DNA from: Cyanobacteria bacterium OH_PDB_112
GTDB taxonomy: Bacteria; Cyanobacteriota; Vampirovibrionia; Gastranaerophilales; CAJFVJ01
NCBI GenBank assembly: GCA_023457295.1
Contig: JAEWLZ010000112.1
Location: 1 to 25,813, forward strand
Reading direction: 5' to 3'
DNA: 25,813 bases
Shown: one piece after another, positions 7,729 to 12,952 of the stretch
Layout of the letters: every line of letters begins with the position of its first letter
Numbering within the stretch: position 1 is the stretch's first letter
Translations under genes and position numbers: made by a program
Notes under the pieces: model-generated
Told to the model about the DNA's origin: nothing
Database searches by the model: none
Seen by the model: the letters and a program-made list of their open reading frames with translations, nothing else

Positions 7729-7756
7729 GAAGGAAATCGAGAAAGGAGATATTATT

Positions 7757-8056
7757 ATGAATACTACGGCTGTTGATTTTTGGAAAAAATTTTTATTAAA
7801 GTGCTTTATTATAAGTTTTGTACTTCATATAATTTGTTTTGCACTTTGGTTTATGATGAGAGGGTTTATTTTCCCTTTTGCGCATAATATCTTCGAAGTA
7901 GATAAAGCATCTTTTAATATGCTTATGCTCAACTTTATGGTCATATCAAAATATATAATATTTTATGTGTTTTTAACTCCAGCGCTTGCTCTTTACTGGC
8001 TTGCAAAATGTCAAAAAGCGGATTGGAAAAAAAATATCAAACTTGACGAAGACTAA
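7757..8056 (+). CDS. Small membrane protein, 99 aa
   Basis: Unknown family. An ORF is open from 7700, but the strong AAAGGAGAT (7742-7750) stands 6 nt before the ATG at 7757, so I place the start there. The product begins MNTTAVDFWKKF. It has two long hydrophobic segments: about 11-34 (FLLKCFIISFVLHIICFALW) and about 60-80 (MVISKYIIFYVFLTPALALYW). A short basic and acidic tail (KADWKKNIKLDED) follows. The N-terminal KK and the tail suggest both ends are cytosolic. Its stop shares 4 bp with the tdk stop on the other strand. No function is suggested by context. Confidence 0.65.
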   Translation: MNTTAVDFWKKFLLKCFIISFVLHIICFALWFMMRGFIFPFAHNIFEVDKASFNMLMLNFMVISKYIIFYVFLTPALALYWLAKCQKADWKKNIKLDED

Positions 8057-8703
8057 GTCAATGACTCTTCCGTTACATTACTTTCGTTCTTTAAGCCTCC
8101 GGATAGAAGCTTGAATCTTTTAAATGCGTTTGATTTTCTGTCGGGTAGCTCATAGCAATTTATGCATCTTGCTTCATAAGTCTCATCACCGCCAATCATA
8201 ATCAAAGGCGAATTTATATCAGCAGGCTCACCATTTACAAGTCTTTGTGTACGATTTGCGTACTCAGAACCGCATTTCATACAAATTGCGGTAAGTTTGT
8301 CAACTCTATCCGCCATACAAAGCAATTCAGGCATACAGCCAAATGATTGTGATTTAAAATCTAAATCAAGACCGGCAGCTATAACTTTTTTTCCGGATGC
8401 CATAAGTTTTTTTACCACATCCACAATATCTTTATCAAAAAATTGAATCTCATCAATCGCCACTATATCGTCATCTTTTTCAATATATCTTAAAATATCT
8501 GTTGAAAGAGCTACTTTAACAGCATCCTGCGCAAGCCCGTTTCTTGACTCGATATAATCACCTTTAACTCTTGTATCAACTATGGGAGAGAAAATTTTAA
8601 CACGCTTACGCGCAATAATTGCACGTTTTATGCGACGCAAAAGTTCTTCGGTCTTACCGCAACTCATAGGTCCCGATATCATCTCAAATAAAAAATTCTT
8701 CAT
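8053..8703 (-). CDS. tdk: Thymidine kinase, type II
   Basis: 216 residues. Phosphorylates thymidine to dTMP with ATP in the pyrimidine salvage pathway, as a cytosolic tetramer. Evidence: P-loop GPMSCGKTEELL (11-22), the Walker B-like VAIDEIQFF with the catalytic Glu, GLDLDFKSQSFG, and the zinc-binding cysteines in ICMKCG and CINC that hold the lasso domain. A GTG four codons upstream (8715) is in frame, but GGGAGGA lies within that stretch and serves as the RBS for the ATG at 8703. A good promoter lies at 8732-8760. The last 4 bp overlap the convergent membrane-protein stop. The C-terminal tail after the zinc site is slightly longer than usual. Confidence 0.95.
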   Translation of the reverse strand: MKNFLFEMISGPMSCGKTEELLRRIKRAIIARKRVKIFSPIVDTRVKGDYIESRNGLAQDAVKVALSTDILRYIEKDDDIVAIDEIQFFDKDIVDVVKKLMASGKKVIAAGLDLDFKSQSFGCMPELLCMADRVDKLTAICMKCGSEYANRTQRLVNGEPADINSPLIMIGGDETYEARCINCYELPDRKSNAFKRFKLLSGGLKNESNVTEESLT

Positions 8704-8731
8704 TTTTCCTCCCACATGAAATCTTTTCTAT

Positions 8732-8760
8732 ATTTTAACCCTTAGAATTTAAGAGTGCAA
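8732..8760 (-). promoter_or_regulatory. Promoter of tdk
   Basis: On the minus strand TTGCAC (8755-8760), a 17-bp spacer, then TAAAAT (8732-8737). The start would be near 8725, about 22 nt before the ATG at 8703, and the GGGAGGA RBS falls inside this short leader. This supports the shorter tdk start. Confidence 0.6.
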
Positions 8761-8776
8761 CTTTGCTAAGAAGTTT

Positions 8777-8807
8777 TTTACATTATGGAATTTTTTAATG
8801 TTAAAAT
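8777..8807 (+). promoter_or_regulatory. Possible promoter of ychF
   Basis: TTTACA (8777-8782) and TAAAAT (8802-8807) with a 19-bp spacer, longer than ideal; TTAAAA one base earlier gives 18. The RBS AGAGGA follows before the ATG at 8840. The call is weak because of the spacing. Confidence 0.35.
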
Positions 8808-8839
8808 AATTTCAAGACAATAGAAAAAGAGGAAAAACA

Positions 8840-9934
8840 ATGCTTCAAGCCGGAATAGTAGGACTCCCTAACGTAGGTAAATCAACCCTTTTCAACGCAA
8901 TTACATCAACAGCAAAAGCAGAATCGGCAAATTATCCATTCTGTACAATTGAGCCGAATATCGGAGTTGTTACCGTTCCTGATGAAAGACTTTTTAAAAT
9001 TCAAGACCTTGTAAAAACACAAACCGTTATCCCGACTGCAATCGAATTTGTAGATATCGCGGGACTTGTCAAAGGGGCAAGCAAAGGTGAAGGTTTAGGT
9101 AACCAATTTCTTCACAATATTAGAGAAGTTGATGCAATAATTCAGGTTGTAAGATGTTTTGATGACGAAAATACTATTCACGTCGCGGGAAAAGTCGACC
9201 CTCTTGATGATATTGAGGTCATAAATACCGAACTCGCACTTGCGGATTTAAGCTCTATTGAAAAACGTAAAGTCCGTATCCTAAAACAGGTTAAGGCAAA
9301 AGAAAAAGAAGCTATTTTAGAGGATTCTGTTTTGGATAAAATTCAAAATCTTTTAGAAGCGGGGACTTTTTTCTCGATAGACAGTTTTACCGAAGAAGAA
9401 AAACCTGTCGTGAAACACCTACATCTTCTTTGCTCAAAACCCGTAATTTATGCAGCAAATGTCTCAGAATCAGACCTCGCAACAGGAAATGCTTATGTTG
9501 ATAAAGTTAAAGAATATGCCCAAAAACACGGGGCAGGTGTTGTTGTAATCAGCGCACAAATAGAATCAGAACTTGTCGAACTGTCTGATGAAGAAAAGAA
9601 AGAATACCTTACAGATTTGGGCGTTGACAGCTCTGGCGTCGAAAGAATGATAAAAGAAGTCTATAACCTGCTTGGACTTCGCACATATATTACAGCCGGC
9701 GAAAAAGAAGTCCGTGCCTGGACAATTCATATAGGCGACAAAGCACCTGCCGCAGCTGGTGTTATTCATACGGATTTTGAAAAAGGCTTTATTAAAGCGG
9801 AAGTTATTTCATACGAAGATTTTATAGCCTGCGGCTCACATGTAAAAGCCCGTGAAGCAGGTAAAGCAAGGCTTGAAGGTAAAGAATATGTCGTTCAAGA
9901 CGGCGATATTATGACTTTCAGGTTTGCCAATTAA
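8840..9934 (+). CDS. ychF: Redox-regulated ATPase YchF (Obg-like)
   Basis: 364 residues, the standard length. A conserved P-loop NTPase that binds the ribosome and prefers ATP over GTP. Sequence: G1 motif GLPNVGKST (8-16), G2 region NYPFCTIEPN, G3 DIAGLVKGASKGEGLGNQFL, and the G4 position occupied by NVSE in place of NKxD, which is the hallmark of YchF and explains its ATP preference. The C-terminal TGS domain has YITAGEKEVRAWTI followed by AAGVIHTDFEKGFIKAEVI and ending in DIMTFRFAN. RBS AGAGGAAAAACA-ATG. The gene stands alone on the plus strand, and its TAA shares bases with the neuA stop. Confidence 0.97.
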   Translation: MLQAGIVGLPNVGKSTLFNAITSTAKAESANYPFCTIEPNIGVVTVPDERLFKIQDLVKTQTVIPTAIEFVDIAGLVKGASKGEGLGNQFLHNIREVDAIIQVVRCFDDENTIHVAGKVDPLDDIEVINTELALADLSSIEKRKVRILKQVKAKEKEAILEDSVLDKIQNLLEAGTFFSIDSFTEEEKPVVKHLHLLCSKPVIYAANVSESDLATGNAYVDKVKEYAQKHGAGVVVISAQIESELVELSDEEKKEYLTDLGVDSSGVERMIKEVYNLLGLRTYITAGEKEVRAWTIHIGDKAPAAAGVIHTDFEKGFIKAEVISYEDFIACGSHVKAREAGKARLEGKEYVVQDGDIMTFRFAN

Positions 9935-10626
9935 TTTTTATAATCCTCACGCGCAATTAAAAACTCTTCGCACTGACGAAAATCTTCCTCGGTGTCGATA
10001 TCAATAATAGGCGGTGTTTCATAGATAAAAGGGTGTTCTCCTATGAAATCCTTATGAGTCCAAAAAGCCTCACGTTTAATAGCATAAATAGCTCCGTTTT
10101 CTGTCCAAATTTCTTCGTTCAAATGTACATCCTGCCATCTTGGACGAAGATGATAATCATAAAGCCCGATAGTTTTGCCGTTGTGACATTTTTTCCACAG
10201 AGCCATGGTGTAAGAAATTTTTTGCCCTGTAAAAACAGAATCATAGTCTGAGTTTATAAGCTTATCAACTACATTATCAATCATATCATGTGTTTTAGTC
10301 GGTGTTGTGGGTTGCAAAAGAATAACAATATCTGGTTTATATCCGCGTTTTTCGAGTTCTTCAATCGCATGAACAAGACAAGGCGCTGATTTGGTTTCAT
10401 CCTGAGCCAACTCCATAGGGCGGTCGACAACTTCAGCTCCAAAGTCAATTCCTACTTGCTTAATTTCGGCATCTTCCGTTGATAAAACAACCTTATTAAT
10501 ATATTTAGATTTATGGGCCGTATCAATGGTGTGAGCCACAAGAGGCTTACCGCACAAAAGTTTTACATTTTTGCGGGGAACTCTCTTTGACCCGCCTCTA
10601 GCAAGAATAACTCCAACTATATTCAT
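9931..10626 (-). CDS. neuA: Acylneuraminate cytidylyltransferase family (CMP-sialate synthetase-like)
   Basis: 231 residues. Transfers CMP from CTP to a nonulosonic acid (sialic, legionaminic or pseudaminic type) for surface glycans. It starts with the nucleotide-binding ILARGGSKRVPRKN (8-21), followed by GKPLVAHTI, VVLSTED, ILLQPTTPTKT, WTENGAIYAIKR and the metal-binding DIDTEEDF near the C-terminus. These are the expected motifs of the NeuA/LegF/PseF group. No nonulosonate synthase or other sugar genes lie nearby, so the sugar is undecided. RBS GAGGA is 6 nt from the ATG. Two tandem promoters can be drawn upstream. The stop overlaps that of ychF by 4 bp. Confidence 0.82.
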   Translation of the reverse strand: MNIVGVILARGGSKRVPRKNVKLLCGKPLVAHTIDTAHKSKYINKVVLSTEDAEIKQVGIDFGAEVVDRPMELAQDETKSAPCLVHAIEELEKRGYKPDIVILLQPTTPTKTHDMIDNVVDKLINSDYDSVFTGQKISYTMALWKKCHNGKTIGLYDYHLRPRWQDVHLNEEIWTENGAIYAIKREAFWTHKDFIGEHPFIYETPPIIDIDTEEDFRQCEEFLIAREDYKN

Positions 10627-10645
10627 AATTTTTCCTCTTTTAAAC

Positions 10646-10674
10646 TATATAAATATGATAATCCATGTGTTCAA
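10646..10674 (-). promoter_or_regulatory. Promoter P1 (proximal) of neuA
   Basis: On the minus strand TTGAAC (10669-10674), a 17-bp spacer, TATATA (10646-10651). The start would be near 10639, only about 12 nt upstream of the ATG, with GAGGA in the leader. Confidence 0.45.
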
Positions 10675-10683
10675 ATTTTAGCA

Positions 10684-10712
10684 ATTGTAAACTTTTAACT
10701 TATCTTAGTCAA
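10684..10712 (-). promoter_or_regulatory. Promoter P2 (distal) of neuA
   Basis: On the minus strand TTGACT (10707-10712), a 17-bp spacer, TACAAT (10684-10689). This would give a leader of about 50 nt. Together with P1 it suggests tandem promoters. Confidence 0.45.
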
Positions 10713-10736
10713 ATTTTGAGGTAATATTATATTGTT

Positions 10737-11759
10737 ATGATAAAAAATACTCTAAAAAAATTATCAAAAGGGCAAAATCTGACTGCCGAAGAAGCAGGTA
10801 CTTTTATAGAGCTTATAGCTCAAGATGAAGTTACATCCTCTCAAATCGGAGCATTCATTTTGGGTATAACTTCCAAAAATTGTACTGTGGAAGAACTTAC
10901 AGGGATAGTTTATGCCTTGCGCAAATTTGCGATAAAAGTAGATATCAAAAATGCCGTATGTCCTTGCGGTACAGGCTCAGATAACTCTGAAAGTTTCAAT
11001 ATTTCGACAGCCGCGGCTATTTTGGCGGCAGCAGAAGGAAGTTTTGCCGTTGCAAAACACGCTAATTGCGCCATTTCAAGTAAATGCGGCAGCTCAAATG
11101 TGTTGGAGAAACTGGGAATAACACTTGCCAAAAATCCTCAAGAAGCAATAGAACAAGCTCAAAATCAAAATATAACTTTTCTTCACTCACCATTTTTTAA
11201 TACAGCTATAAGCAAAATAAACCCGGTAAGAAAAGAACTCGGCATAAGAACTTTATTTAATTTTACAGGACCTCTAATTAACCCCACATTTCCTGTAGCG
11301 CAAGCATTTGGAGCATCTTCTGTTTCTATGGCGGCAAAAATGATTGAAGTCCTAAAAAATATCGGAACAAAAAAAGCTATGATTTTTACAGGAATTAACC
11401 CAAAACTTGATGAAATAAGCGTTTGCGGTGAAACAAAAATATTTACCCTAAACAATAATATTATCGAAAATTTTTCAATCTTCCCCGAAGATTTTGGCAT
11501 AAAAAGAGCCTCTGTTGAAACACTAAAAGGCTCTGATCCTGAAAAAAACTCCAGAATAATCGAAGGGATTTTTAACAACGAAATACAAGATGCAAAGCTT
11601 GATATCGTTGCAATTAACGCCGCTGCTATTTTCTGGGCGGCAAATAAAGTTCAAAAACTTGAAGACGGGCTTTCTCTTTCGTATAATCTTATTGAGAAGG
11701 GTCTTGCCCGACAAAAATTGAAAGAATTACAATGCCAAAAAGTGAAAATAAAAATATAA
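10737..11759 (+). CDS. trpD: Anthranilate phosphoribosyltransferase family (TrpD-like), variant active site
   Basis: 340 residues. Real TrpD joins anthranilate to PRPP in tryptophan synthesis. The helical N-terminal domain (1-70) and the nucleoside phosphoribosyltransferase fold are present: CGTGSDNSESFNIST (77-91), AKHANCAISSKCGSSNVLEKLG (106-127), VRKELGIRTLFNFTGPLINP (164-183) with R165, and a DEIS acidic pair for Mg-PRPP. Two motifs differ from the norm: GTGGDG reads GTGSDN, and KHGNR reads KHANC (A109, C111). No other trp genes are near. The gene has no clear RBS and a TATTAT 6 nt before the ATG. It overlaps the next gene by 28 bp. It may be a true TrpD or a paralogue with another acceptor. 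Confidence 0.75.
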   Translation: MIKNTLKKLSKGQNLTAEEAGTFIELIAQDEVTSSQIGAFILGITSKNCTVEELTGIVYALRKFAIKVDIKNAVCPCGTGSDNSESFNISTAAAILAAAEGSFAVAKHANCAISSKCGSSNVLEKLGITLAKNPQEAIEQAQNQNITFLHSPFFNTAISKINPVRKELGIRTLFNFTGPLINPTFPVAQAFGASSVSMAAKMIEVLKNIGTKKAMIFTGINPKLDEISVCGETKIFTLNNNIIENFSIFPEDFGIKRASVETLKGSDPEKNSRIIEGIFNNEIQDAKLDIVAINAAAIFWAANKVQKLEDGLSLSYNLIEKGLARQKLKELQCQKVKIKI

Positions 11760-12859
11760 AAAAAGTCGCATTCCCTCATATGGGAACTGTTTATGTGGTA
11801 TGGTCAACAGCCCTCAAAAAAATGGGGCTTGAACCTTTTATTCCTCCTAAAACCAGCAAAAAAACGCTTTCTTTAGGCGCAAAATACAGCCCGGAAGCAA
11901 TTTGTTTACCCTACAAACTAGTCTTGGGCAATTTCATCGAAGCTTGTGAAGGAGGCGCCGATGCTGTTGTTATGATTACATCTCCAGGTATATGTCGCCT
12001 CGGAGAATACGGGAGGATAATCAAACACACTCTCGAAGATCTTAAATATCCCACCAAATACATTGACTTAAGTCTGTATGACGGATACAAAGCTATGTAC
12101 AAGTTTTTGACCGAAATATCAGGAATCAAAAACCCGCTTAAAATAATCGATGCTCTCCATATCACGATAAGAAAAGTTTTTACCCTCGATCGTCTTGAAA
12201 AAATCCTATCTTATTACAGAGCAAGAGAAATTAATCACGGAGAAGCGGAAAAAATCTTCAACAAAGGTCTTTTAAAAATTGCCGACACAATGAATTTAAA
12301 AGAACTCAAAAAAGCTGAAAAAGAAATAACAAAAGAAATTTCATCCATAAAAATTGACTCCGAAAGAGATATTTTGCATGTGGATTTGACGGGCGAAATT
12401 TTTCTTGTCCTTGATTCTTTTTCCAATCAAAATCTCGAACGCGAGCTCGGTAAACTCGGTGTCCAAACAAGGCGCAGCCTTACTATCGGGAGCTGGATAA
12501 AAGATGCCATAACCCCCGCTTTGTTCAAAAAAGGTGAAACTCACTTAGAGCGAGCTGTTAGATTTGCGTCTCCTTACCTAAAAAGAGATATAGGGGGAGA
12601 TGCTCTTGAATCTGTAAGCGATGTAGCTTATGCAGACCACCGAGGTATCGACGGAATTATCCATATAAGCCCGTTTACCTGTATGCCGGAGATTATGTCG
12701 CAAAATATTTTCCCTTCCATGCGTGAAAATTGCGATATTCCTATTTTGGCTCTTATTATGGATGAGCAAACGGGTAAAGCCGGTTATATCACACGCCTTG
12801 AAGCTTTTTGCGACCTTATGAGACGTAAAAAGCGAAAAACAGAAAGACATAACCCTTAA
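11732..12859 (+). CDS. Fe-S protein of the 2-hydroxyacyl-CoA dehydratase/activase-related group (COG3581-like)
   Basis: 375 residues. It resembles the stand-alone or C-terminal part of 'CoA-substrate-specific enzyme activase' proteins, related to the HgdB/C family of [4Fe-4S] dehydratases. Evidence: KVAFPHMGTVY (11-21), ICLPYKLVLGNFIEA with C58, SPGICRLGEYGR with C88 (the CRxGxY signature), LTGEIFLVLDSFSNQNLERELGKLG in the middle, and ISPFTCMPEIM with C317 followed by MDEQTGKAGYITRLEAF. The three cysteines are likely cluster ligands, by analogy. The protein starts inside the trpD-like gene, 28 bp before its end. No acyl-CoA genes are adjacent. Its reaction is unknown; a role as an electron-delivering ATP-independent partner is only a guess. 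Confidence 0.7.
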   Translation: MPKSENKNIKKVAFPHMGTVYVVWSTALKKMGLEPFIPPKTSKKTLSLGAKYSPEAICLPYKLVLGNFIEACEGGADAVVMITSPGICRLGEYGRIIKHTLEDLKYPTKYIDLSLYDGYKAMYKFLTEISGIKNPLKIIDALHITIRKVFTLDRLEKILSYYRAREINHGEAEKIFNKGLLKIADTMNLKELKKAEKEITKEISSIKIDSERDILHVDLTGEIFLVLDSFSNQNLERELGKLGVQTRRSLTIGSWIKDAITPALFKKGETHLERAVRFASPYLKRDIGGDALESVSDVAYADHRGIDGIIHISPFTCMPEIMSQNIFPSMRENCDIPILALIMDEQTGKAGYITRLEAFCDLMRRKKRKTERHNP

Positions 12860-12862
12860 AAT

Positions 12863-12922
12863 TGTTAAAAAACTTAATATAAAAATCCTTTTTCATGCAA
12901 TTTTTTTAACATGTTTTTTTTT
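12863..12922 (+). terminator. AT-rich hairpin with T-tract after the trpD-like operon
   Basis: TGTTAAAAAA (12863-12872) pairs with TTTTTTAACA (12902-12911), a 10-bp perfect inverted repeat, followed by a nine-T run (12914-12922). The 29-nt loop could contain a second small hairpin (AAAAATCCTTTTT). The stem has very few GC pairs, so this is a weak intrinsic terminator at best. It sits 4 bp after the COG3581-like stop, where a terminator is expected. Confidence 0.4.
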
Positions 12923-12952
12923 ATATAAATATGTCAAATATTAGGAATAATA

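Noticed and set aside
7652..7756. Fluoride riboswitch upstream of crcB
   Set aside because: On the crcB strand I see no crcB-motif core with its GG and pseudoknot elements; the region is plain AT-rich promoter sequence.
8704..8715. tdk start at GTG 8715
   Set aside because: GGGAGGA, the RBS, would lie inside the coding sequence; ATG 8703 has the proper spacing.
10737..12859. A tryptophan operon
   Set aside because: Only a TrpD-like gene is present; no trpE, G, C, F, B or A motifs occur in the window.
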